64,000 nt of DNA, from the NCBI GenBank assembly GCA_012064385.1, contig QRDG01000832.1, positions 292,148 through 356,147 on the forward strand. Direction: 5' to 3'. Below are positions 44,701 to 53,464 of this stretch, piece after piece. The notes beneath the pieces are model-generated. The model was not told where the DNA came from. It ran no database searches and saw only the letters and a list, made by a program, of their open reading frames with translations. The DNA comes from Puccinellia tenuiflora (Eukaryota; Streptophyta; Magnoliopsida; Poales; Poaceae). A program made the position numbers and the translations under genes. Position 1 is the first letter of the stretch. Each line of letters begins with the position of its first letter.

Positions 44701-46494
44701 CTCACAGCTGCCTATGCTTGCCTGCACTCCTGTCAAGGTCACCAGTTTCCCACTCGACCAGAAGGCCAATCTCTTTCCCACCCAATCGATGCCCATAGGA
44801 TTGTGCGCCTGTAGCCAGTCCATTCCGATGATCACATCGTATCCCCCCAGTGGAAGTACCTTCAAATTGGACTTGAATGTGGTTCCCTGGCACCACCATT
44901 CGCACCCCACCATCTCTCTGTCGCACATCAGTGTGCCTCCGTCAGCAATCTTGACCTGCACTGGCACCAACGCTTTCGTGGTCCCTGTCAATTCCGACGC
45001 AATTTGCTGGTTGACAAAGCAATGGGAACTCCCCGAATCCACTAACATCAACACTTGCCTTTTCTGAATCTGTCCCAGCAAACGAAAAGTACTAGCAGGT
45101 TCAGTACCAGTGACCGCTGCCAATGAGATCGCCAGGATCTCACCACTTTCAGAGGCTTCACACTCTATCTCGTCCAGCTGATCGAAACCCATTGCATCCA
45201 GAGTTTCCTGTACCACATGCAACTGAACTGTGGTTGAACACTTGTGGCCCGGCCCCCATTTTTCTCCACACACAAAGCAGAGACCCCGAGACCGGCGGTA
45301 GGACTTGAGTGCAGAAGCCCGGTCTGCAGGTTGTGCCGGCGTCACCTCTCGAGCAGCTTCCTGGGCTCGCTTGTCCTCTGATGATGGTGTACTTCGAGGC
45401 GTGGTGTAGCTTGGAGTTTGTGGCATAGTATTGGCCACATTGGAGAAGTTTCGTTCCCTTGCCCCCGCCGAGTTTGCCGGCGTACGGGTGTAGCTCTTGG
45501 AGTACGTGGACGGCTCGGCCCGCCGGGGCTCCGGTCTCCTCCAAATCTCCAAGGCTTCTTCCTGTAACAGAGCGAAAGAAACAGCAGCTTCCAAATCCTT
45601 TGGTTGATGTACAATAACAACAGCACGAATTTCATCCCTCAACCCATCAACAAAACGCGCAGGAAACACTTCCGGATCCCACGCAGTCGTGTGCGCTCGT
45701 AGGGAGTGCATCACTTCCATAAACTCCTGGACATACTCAGCTACCGTCCCACTCTGCTTCAGATGAAACAACTGACGGAGGAGTTTCTGAAACTCATCAC
45801 GCCCAAACTGCTCGCACACCAGACTACACAACTCATCCCAATTTGTTCTCTCTACATCTAACCCGGAATGTTCTAGCCATAGCAACGCTCCCCCAGTGAA
45901 ATGGATCGTAGCCGTATCAACCCAAAACTCTGGACGCACTCCGAACACCCTGAAATACGATTCACACTGCCGCTTCCAGGTTTTCGGCCGCTCCCCTGCG
46001 AACGATGGAAAATCCATCTTCGGTCTCGGTAGGTGCTGCCCCGAAGAACTCGACCCCACTCTCTGAAGGAAACCACCGGAATCGGTCGAAGGAAACGGGT
46101 GTTCGGATTCGAAGCACGTACCCTTGACCGGAGGTGTCGTGAGGATGAGATCATCCTCAGCGGACATCCCCCGAGCTTGATGATTCACGCGGTGGCCAAC
46201 CGGCCCGCGACCTCCGTCGCCGTTCTCCACTGCGAATCCCCCGCTCGTCCGCGTCACGAGATCCGCTCCCCTCTGTAGCGCCACCGGATCCATGTTCAGG
46301 ATCGGGTTCAACGCCACCTTCCCGAGTTGCTGACGAAGCGTGTTGATCTCGCCCCTCATCTCCTGCATCGCGCCGTCGATCTGTGGCTTCCACGCCACCA
46401 GATCCTGAAGGATCTCCTGCGAGCCCTCCACCGTGGTCTTCACCGCACCCACTGACGCCACCAACCCCTTCACCGCCGCCGTAAGTTCCTCCAT
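41569..46494 (-). CDS. Gag-pol polyprotein of the chromovirus
   Basis: 1641 residues without interruption. In order: a coiled-coil-like start (about 1-60); retrotransposon gag domain (about 160-310, MDFPSFAGERPKTWKRQCES); zinc knuckle CFVCGEKWGPGHKC (406-419); aspartic protease LVDSGSSHCFVN (about 484-495); reverse transcriptase (about 690-860) with FIDDILIYS at 824-832; RNase H (about 960-1080) with ETDASDGEVGAIL; integrase zinc finger (H1160, H1167, C1197, C1200); integrase core with TLDFIEG (D1230), SDRDPVF (about 1290) and TDGQTERVN (E1326); and a chromodomain-like segment (about 1527-1575, VLQRRQYLRG...WSSLPESLATWED). All core catalytic residues I can check are present. The final about 55 codons lie inside the 3' LTR. 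The start at 46494 is the first Met, just downstream of the primer-binding site. Confidence 0.93.
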   Translation of the reverse strand: MEELTAAVKGLVASVGAVKTTVEGSQEILQDLVAWKPQIDGAMQEMRGEINTLRQQLGKVALNPILNMDPVALQRGADLVTRTSGGFAVENGDGGRGPVGHRVNHQARGMSAEDDLILTTPPVKGTCFESEHPFPSTDSGGFLQRVGSSSSGQHLPRPKMDFPSFAGERPKTWKRQCESYFRVFGVRPEFWVDTATIHFTGGALLWLEHSGLDVERTNWDELCSLVCEQFGRDEFQKLLRQLFHLKQSGTVAEYVQEFMEVMHSLRAHTTAWDPEVFPARFVDGLRDEIRAVVIVHQPKDLEAAVSFALLQEEALEIWRRPEPRRAEPSTYSKSYTRTPANSAGARERNFSNVANTMPQTPSYTTPRSTPSSEDKRAQEAAREVTPAQPADRASALKSYRRSRGLCFVCGEKWGPGHKCSTTVQLHVVQETLDAMGFDQLDEIECEASESGEILAISLAAVTGTEPASTFRLLGQIQKRQVLMLVDSGSSHCFVNQQIASELTGTTKALVPVQVKIADGGTLMCDREMVGCEWWCQGTTFKSNLKVLPLGGYDVIIGMDWLQAHNPMGIDWVGKRLAFWSSGKLVTLTGVQASIGSCEEVSPRALKNILQQTTEATVIELINVEADRKDSDTIPSEIAQVLSGFEELFAKPTELPPTRQFDHAIPLVPGSKPVNVRPYRYSPAQKDEIERQIANMLKQGIIRPSCSPFASPVLLVPKKDLTWRFCIDFRHLNLITIKNRYPMPIIEELIDELAGAQWFTSLDLRAGYHQIRMRPEDEEKTAFKTHNGHYEFRVMAFGLTGAPSTFQNTMNTVLAPLLRKGVLVFIDDILIYSKTLEEHAQLLKKVLQLLAQHQLKIKRSKCVFAQRKLGYLGHVISGEGVTTDPKNIDAIQQWPRPTSVKAVRGILGMAGFYRKFIRDFGLISKPLTELLKKDRPFQWTDATEKAFRTLQQALATAPILAIPDLTKPFVVETDASDGEVGAILSQDGHPISYLSRALGPKNQGLSTYEKEFLAILLAVDHWRAYLQVQEFTILSDHRSLASLDEQRLHTPWQHKALTKLMGLRYKIIYKPGRENGAADALSRRGGPEELNVVTICVPVWVEQVVQSYTSDPEIQKLLQQIAAKDEAVQEFVVSDGVIRKSGRIWLGRDQELKKKILCSVHDSAVGGHSGVTSTYQRLRRNFAWKGMKKDVAEYVEHCATCKQAKHEKVKYPGLLQPLPVPASAWQTVTLDFIEGLPRSGNANCILVVVDKLTKYAHFVPLSHPYNAQQVAMAFVDNVFKLHSLPEVIVSDRDPVFTSKLWTELFKLVGTELAMSSSRHPQTDGQTERVNQCLETYLRCFVHSCPKKWKFWLALAEFWYNTSFHSAIHTSPFEALYAHPPRHFGIINTTVCRSPDLATWLEERALMQDLLKQQLTRARQIMKDKADRHRSDRQFAVGDWVFLKIQPYVQNSVANRASHKLAFRFFGPFQVLARVGEVSYKLQLPERALIHLVVHVSLLRRADPPESDDQVRVPPPSPANDQDSSLDVPFQVLQRRQYLRGSTVRSQALVQWSSLPESLATWEDEAQLRARFPQAPAWGQAGIEEEDNVTTVTPASSAPTGRVSPTPTDDQAGAPTTTLQLARRSTRARQRSCRLDPNTWVLK

Positions 46495-46532
46495 CCTCTC
46501 CCTTCACGGATCAACCTGGCTCTGATACCAAA

Positions 46533-46861
46533 TGTGACGACCGATACTCTCTACTTATAATATTTGGGCAATTGTAGCGATACAATAGGAGGAAGGAGAG
46601 TTTCAGAGAGGAGAAGTTCAGAGATACAAGTGAGAGGGAGAGAGATTCAGTCTATTCTGCATTTGATGCCCTTTCCCTTCGGGATCCCCCAACTATTTAA
46701 GGACCCAGGTGTTTGGATCCAGACGGCAACTCCTCTGCCTGGCCCGCGTGGATCGCCTTGCCAGTTGGAGAGTAGTGGTTGGTGCGCCAGCCTGGTCGTC
46801 AGTTGAGGTTGGTGATGCGCTCCCCGTGGTGACCTGGCTTGCAGAGGTCACAGTCGTGACA
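46533..46861 (-). repeat. 5' LTR of the chromovirus
   Basis: 329 bp. It contains a copy of the gag-pol C-terminal coding text (VTTVTSASQVTTG versus VTTVTPASSAPTG in the other LTR), showing the frame is duplicated in both LTRs. Confidence 0.93.
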
Positions 46862-46866
46862 TGTAG

Positions 46867-48592
46867 ACCTACGCCAAAATTCTTTTCTTGTGGCATAAAA
46901 TATGGCGCGTGCTAGGCGTAGGTCGCCCTAGCGCGCCCCAAATTAGGTCCCCTTCCCGGCTATTGATTTTTCCGCATCGCTTTTCTATCCCACCTGACAT
47001 TCATGCGCAGGTAGCAGCGAGCGTGAGCAGCTAGCACCCTCGACCGGTACGCGCGCAGCTAGCCCACGCTGCACAACCTTGCATGCGCTGTGTGAAAAAG
47101 CATAGCTAGGCTTTGCTAGTAGCTAGCTTAGCTGGTCTGTGCATGACCTAGGCTTTGCTAGTAGCTACTGGTCTGTGTATGACGTGACAGTAAAAGGTTC
47201 TATTGCTATTATTTCACCACAAACTACACTGATATATCATGGGAGCATGCACTTAAAAATAAATAAATAAATTGATAAAAAATCACCAATTGAACTCGCA
47301 AAAACAAAAAAAATGTAAAATCGAACCTTGCACAGTCTGCAACAAAAAAGCTCACAACAAAAAAACAAAACAATCAAAACAAAAAACCTGTATATTTTTC
47401 ACATTTTTATCGTACTTTTACAACAAATAAATTATAGCATCACAACAAAAGAAAAAAAAAATTGTGTTAAACAAAATTGCTGTTTATTTGTAACATCTTT
47501 TTTGTACCATTGCAACAAAAAAAATTAACATATGTAGCATAGCAACAACAAAATATCTGAAAACAATAGAGCAAAATCCATGTATGTTCGTAACATATTT
47601 TTTGTACTTTTACAACAAATATAAAAGCACATATGTAGCATTATGGTAAGAAAAAGGTCACAACAAAAATAAAATATGATCGATAAAAATAGTTGTATGT
47701 TCGTAGCATAATTTATGTACATTTACAACAACAAAAACACATGTCATGGCGATAACGCCTTGCCAATGCTTGCGCATTGCCCCTATCGACGGCCTCGCAT
47801 TCTCACAACATCACGGATAGCGACACAGCGGCCTGACAACGTCACCGTAGACCCTTTGAAGCATAAGTGCCGGATGCACCATCCATCCTTGAGTGGTGAC
47901 GCCAACTTGTACCAAAAGGGGCGACCAAAAAATAGAAGGACAACATAAATGTACCCATGTGTGGACATAGCAAAATTCAACTATACATGCATTGGTCCCG
48001 CTCTACTGTTTGCATGCATATGATCAGTTAGAAAAAAATGGTGCTAGCTATGCTAGCTAGTAGTACTAGTATGCATGCGTAGTCGTTTTAGGTCCCGAAA
48101 GAAAAAAAAAGATAACGCGACCTGTGCGAACATAGCGAGGATGGCGCCGTATAATACACGCGTGCGGGATGGAAGGGACCTACGCGAGCGGGCGTGATAG
48201 GTCCCCCTAGAATAAGCGTTTTCCATAAAATATCCTAGCTAGCCTAGCGCTCTTGTACTGCGACCGTTGGGGAAGGATGCGCGGACCGGCGGGAGGAGAG
48301 GAGGACGGGAGGAAGAAGGGAAAAGAAAAAAAGAAAAGGAAAAACTACTGATTTGTGGGTCCAACGTTTTCCCGGAAAATGGATACAAGTTTTTCAGTAC
48401 GAAATTATGATGTATCGGCTAGAGATTCTCTTAGACCATGAGGCGCAGGCGCACAAGATTTTCACGAAACTGACGTCCCTGTCGTTGGCAGTCTTAGTTT
48501 CCTTTTCTTCCTAAGAACGAAAGTAGTTTTGAATCATCGATCCATCGTATCTCTTGAGTGATTCTCAATCCAAAAGATGTGACCACAGTTTT
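46867..48592. other. Intron DNA with degenerate tandem repeats
   Basis: Part of terpene synthase intron 1. A near-duplicate of about 43 bp (CTAGGCTTTGCTAGTAGCTA...) occurs at about 47107-47182. From about 47330 to 47740 there are about four diverged copies of a roughly 100-bp AT-rich unit (TGTATGTTCGTAACAT, then TTTTACAACAA, then CATATGTAGCAT, then CACAACAAAA). No coding function or clear transposon ends were found. Confidence 0.5.
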
Positions 48593-48676
48593 GGACATCT
48601 CAGTAGGGCTACAAATGGTCGCTTGGCGCAGTGGAAGGGACTAGTAGACGTCCGCTTGAGGACATCTCAGTAGGGC
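48593..48676. repeat. 17-bp direct repeats flanking a 50-bp insert with a tRNA A-box-like motif
   Basis: GGACATCTCAGTAGGGC is present at 48593-48609 and 48660-48676 with no mismatch. The 50 bp between contains GGTCGCTTGGCGCAGTGG, which resembles the 5' part and A box of a tRNA or tRNA-derived SINE (TGGCNCAGTGG). No B box or tail is present. It could be a very truncated SINE, or filler DNA from break repair. Confidence 0.45.
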
Positions 48677-48828
48677 CAGAAACAAATTTTGCACATTCGG
48701 TAAAAGAAATTTCCGAATATGAGAAGCACACGGTACACAGCCCCACCAGTCAGGGACTCAGGGTTGGAGCATGGAGGAACTCTAGGCAAGTCGGTTATAA
48801 CTGAATTATCTTATGCAACTTTAACGCT

Positions 48829-51580
48829 TACTAGATCATGTAGGCGCGCGTTGCCGCGCCCATCCTTTAAAGAATAGGTTGTTCATGGCGGTGTTGCAGA
48901 TGCACATCAGGAAAATGCTGATAGTGTGATGTATATGCTGCGGTGTACTACTACACCTTCTTGTCCCTAAAATATATGGATGTCTATGCAGATTTTACAA
49001 AGTACAGTAAGCCCACTGCTTAAGCTTTAAGCCGCTGCCCGCTAATAAACAGAGAAATTAGTAATTAGAGGCTTAGAGCAACTAAGCAATTTAATATGCA
49101 GAGTATAACACATTCCATATAGAAAACAGCCGAGCTAAAATATGGTTCATTCAGTCCCGAACTTGGGTCGGTTGTAATTTCTTATGCAAAGATTCACTAC
49201 ATACATAAATCAGAAGTAACAACTTGAGGCAGCAAGTCTGTCCACGATTGCTTGAGAGTTAAGAATCAATACCAATTTTCAACTACAAAATATCTTTCCT
49301 ACTCCGCTGTTGTTGAGAGCAACTTACAGTTTTGTGTATACAACCTGATGACAAAAGAGTTGCTATTTGCTGACCGATCCGGATGATGCCAAATGTGTAA
49401 TATATATGTACTCATACATCAAAATCTGTCATGGCAAACTGGAACGCAAAAGCCTCAACCCGATTACTGAGTTATATGATGTCCTTATTGTTCTCCAGGC
49501 CTCTTAGAAATTAATTCTGCACTTTTCCATGTTCTTTCAAAATATTACCCACTATCTGTGTTGTGATGATGAGGAAATTTGCAATCACCTTGATGTCATC
49601 CTCTGGGCAACCTTAGTAGTCATTGCAGGTGTTCCTGCAGCAACAGGAACATACATTGTTTGTCTATGTACTATGTACACAAACAAATGTCTAAGCAGTA
49701 AATGGAATATCATATTATAAGAACTAACTAATCCGCACACCATGAGGAGATATTGAGCCATTGTTCCCGTATATTGGAGTCTTATTTAAAGATATGCAGC
49801 ACAACTCATAGACCTTTTCTTCCTTGTAAAAACTTGAAGCAAAACAAACTATGAGCCACATGCATCACCAGTTCACAGGAAACATTTATAATTATTAAAT
49901 ATCCCAAAAAACAGCTAATTACTTTGAAGAACTAAAAATGGTAGCCACCAGACATAATTGTTTGAATAATTGCTGATTTGCAAACCAAGTTACCATGTTT
50001 ACAAAAACATTTTACTTTCCCGTTTTTGTTCATTGGACAAAGATGGAACAGAAAGTTGCATCTTTTTAGAAGACAATAAAGGCATACTGGATGCATCTCA
50101 CTAACCAAGTTAGGGAACAGAACTATACCTATCAAGCCAAAAGTTCTAAGGTCCAAAATACCAAGTGATTATATGTGCGCCACCAGTTACCAATCTGCAT
50201 TTTCTTCCAAGCAAGGCCGATGCCAATGACTAATTATGTACATGTCAGGGAGAAGAAACGCTTTCATTGGCCTCATTGGTTGCTGGTTACCGTGGTCTAA
50301 CCTAATGATAATTCAAGTCCTAAATGCTCTATTAGAAGAATTCCCGCATAGTATTTTCAAAAAAAAAAAAAAATAGAACCATCAGATATCAGAAAATAGA
50401 TGATGCAATTCACGTAACCTGGTATCACCTACAGAGAGAAAGTGATAGGTGCAAACTGAATAGTTGATTATCCGGAAAAAAAAAGGTAACATGAGAAAGT
50501 ATTCTAACAGTATAATCACCAACCATCGAATGAGGCAAGCGACACTACACTCCTACACAATCTAGAAACTACTTGCTCACTAAGTTCACTCAAGGCGACA
50601 GGACTGGGTTCACTCGAGCTTTCCAACCTTACTAAGGAGATACAATCCAAACCTAGTCAATTGAAATAAAATCATGTTGATAGAGTTAATAGAAATGACA
50701 ACTATGAATACTTGTTTTCCATGGAGGAACGGAGGAGAAATAGACTCACTGGACGTTGTTTTCCATGGACTCCCAGCCTGCGCTTGTTTTTCATCATCTT
50801 TTCAAGCAAACTGAAGAGCAAGGAACAAAATCTAACTAATATTGAACGATCACACAGCTGGATCGATATGGTTGGCAAATTTTAAAGGAATTGGACTATC
50901 CATATACAACAGATCGGAGGATAGGAGGAGAGAAAAATACCGTAGAAAGTGTGGCGATCTGAAACAACGTTTGTCCTCACCCACTCCTGCAGTCCAGCTC
51001 CTGGTGTACCTCGTCAACTCCTCACGTCAGCCTAGAGGAAGAATACGGTGATCTAGGAGCCGCGTGGAGGAAGAAGATGGCCCAGATCCACGCTGCTCCT
51101 TCCGCGACGTGGTGTGCGAGAGGACCATCGCGGGACTGGGCGCGCGACGCTGCTCGATGGCGGTGACGACGCATCAAGGGTTTGGCCTAGGCGTCTGGGC
51201 AAAGCCGGAGGCATCCTTCATCCTTGACGGATTGGTGGGCGTCGTGAGCGGCTGCGAGCCGAAGGGAATGGCGGTGGCGGCGGAGCGAGGAGAAATCGTG
51301 GTGGGGGAATTGGGAGGAGAGGTCGAGGTGAAGTGTGCGGCAATGCCCCGCGTGTATGACGACCGTCTATCCGGAATCGGAGGGTACACAATATAAGTGA
51401 TCGAGGGATCTTCGATTTGTTTTGCAGAGTAGCGTCCCTAGGGACAAAAGAGCTCACGCGGAACTTTGATGTGCATCCAACGGCCAAAATCAATCGAGAC
51501 AACAAATCGGACGGTCAGAAATGTGGATGCGTGAGAGAGCTCCTTTTTGGTGCGGTTATAATATCCCTAATGACTGAAAT
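48829..51580 (-). mobile_element. Putative Helitron in terpene synthase intron 1
   Basis: On the minus strand, GGGCGCGGCAACGCGCGCC can fold into a hairpin, followed after a short spacer by CTAG and then T (48832-48858). That is the 3' end pattern of grass Helitrons. The 5' end is not firm; a TC start near 51570 on the minus strand (TCATTAGGGATATTATAACC) is a candidate. No RepHel protein is present. The 5' part (about 50900-51400) is GC-rich and gene-like, with a small frame but no known domain. Helitrons leave no TSD, so the borders need alignment to other copies. Confidence 0.55.
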
Positions 51581-52595
51581 AGCGGACATGTTTGGTGTTT
51601 TCAATACTTTTTTTTAAATCGTTTGTCAACACTAATATATTAACAAATCTATCTAATCTCGTTGCCAAAGAAAACTCTTCTCTGGCCGCCATGTAATTTA
51701 CGACGAACTACATTAATTGCTATAAACCTAGGACATAAAAGTTAGTAGGGTTCATCCGTCTCTTTGAATAACAGAAAAGTAGCCTCTCAAATTGGACATG
51801 GAGGCCTCGTATACATCTTCATCTCACATCTTCCTTTTTCAAAATAATTTTTCTCTTCGTGGAACAACAGGAAGGCTTGAAGAATATTAGGAAAATGTTG
51901 CAACAAAACCATAAGAACAAGCGGGATGTGATGACCAACATTGATCACCTCAAGCGTCTCTGCATTGACCACTATTTCCAAGACGACATTGACGAGGCCA
52001 TGAACTCATGCTTTGATCATATCCGTAACGACAATCTATTAGATGCAACCCTTTCTTTGAGGTTGTTGCGAGAAGCTGGATATGATGTTTCTGCAGGTTG
52101 GTACAAATATCATACATGCATTTTTGTTAAGATTCCAGCAAATGTATATCAATCTACGGTCTACAAGATTTGAACTATACACATTCTTAATCATAATGTA
52201 TGATATAAAAATAATACAACAACGCCATGTGGGACATATCTCCCTTCTCGTGGTCTTGGTTGTCACACCACAAATCTTGGCACGTACCTTCTTTTGTTAT
52301 GGTGTTTATCGACTTCTCGTCGTGAAGGAGTGGATTTGCTATATTCTAAATGGTGGAATATTTAGTCTCTCATATGCTCACTTTCCCCCTTCGATGTAAT
52401 TTACACCACAATTATTCCACTAAATAATTCGAAAGCCGGTATAAGGGGGTAGTTGACCATGAGAGAATTAATGCAATAACCAACTATTGCTTATTTATAA
52501 TTATATTTTAATTATTTATAACTCATTCTATCAACATACGATAGATATGGTATATTTTATATCATATTTGGCATAACTAAACTCATAATATTTTA

Positions 52596-52685
52596 CCCCC
52601 TCCATCCTGAAAAGGATGTCATAGATTTCTCCATATATGGATGTATCTAGAGAAATCCGTGACATCATTTTCTGGACGGAGGGAG
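52596..52685. mobile_element. Stowaway MITE
   Basis: A 90-bp element with TA on each side (52594-52595, 52686-52687). The ends CCCCCTCCATCCTGAAAAGG and reverse-complemented CTCCCTCCGTCCAGAAAATG are the classic Stowaway/Mariner TIR. It lies in terpene synthase intron 2. Confidence 0.9.
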
Positions 52686-53464
52686 TACTAAACTTTGTGG
52701 TATAATTTTGTTAATACAATCGTAATGTATAGAACTAAAATTATACTTGCACTTTTGATGATGTGACTTTTTAAGACTTACTTTAAACCAAATCATATTA
52801 GATCTGAATATGTAAATAAATAAAATACACTTTCTTGTCCCCATTATGGAATTTGTGCCAATTATATGAATATATATATTTGGACTTGTATGTGTATGTG
52901 TGTTCGTGTCTATTTTAATATCCTTAAGTATCTTCACAGAGTTATACTGTATACGATCAAAAGGATATCTTGATAAATACTTCTAGTGTATGATTATTTA
53001 TATCAAGAAAATCAAGTATTCTAAAGTATATGAGATGTCTACAAAGTGTTTACTTCCAGACCATAAAGGGGGTATTGAATCATGTAGTAAGCTTGAAGGC
53101 CATCTAGCACATGTATCATTGTTTTCCGAGACTGGCGTTTCTACACCCGAGCACACCAGCTCCTGGTGTTTTCGAAAAAAAAATAGTAAAACATTATAAA
53201 AAATTCTGAAAAATTTTGGAGACAAGTATATATATGAAATGTTCACACTCGTGCAAAGTTGCGGAATTAAAAGACAATTTATGTGCTTTGTACAAAAAAA
53301 CAAAATCAGTTGTCAGAATGAGATCTAAACACGCATTTTGAAAACGCAGATTTTGTCTTTTTTGTACAGAGCACATAAAATGTCTTTTCATTCCGAAACT
53401 ATACACGAGGATGAAAAATTCATATGTGCTTGTCTCCAATTTGTTTCAGAATTTTTTTATAATG

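Larger units (their letters stand above)
41409..46861 (-). mobile_element. Chromovirus-type Ty3/gypsy LTR retrotransposon, apparently intact
   Basis: A 5453-bp minus-strand element with 329-bp LTRs and the perfect TSD TGTAG (41404-41408, 46862-46866). The primer-binding site TGGTATCAGAGCCAGG (46515-46530, minus strand) matches initiator-Met tRNA. A purine tract (GAAGAGGAGGACAA) abuts the 3' LTR. One uninterrupted gag-pol frame fills the interior. Short LTRs, small size and an integrase with a chromodomain-like tail fit the Reina-type chromoviruses (clade from memory). It lies in intron 1 of the terpene synthase, antisense to that gene. Confidence 0.93.

Noticed and set aside
51064..51396. A 110-codon frame (MEEEDGPDPRCSF...) near the 5' end of the putative Helitron
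   Set aside because: There is no recognisable domain or introns; treated as part of the gene-like segment of the Helitron rather than a gene.
52097..52440. A possible extra terpene synthase exon just after exon 2
   Set aside because: Reading on gives no terpene synthase similarity, and the phase-1 donor at 52096/52097 joins correctly to the acceptor at 59175/59176.
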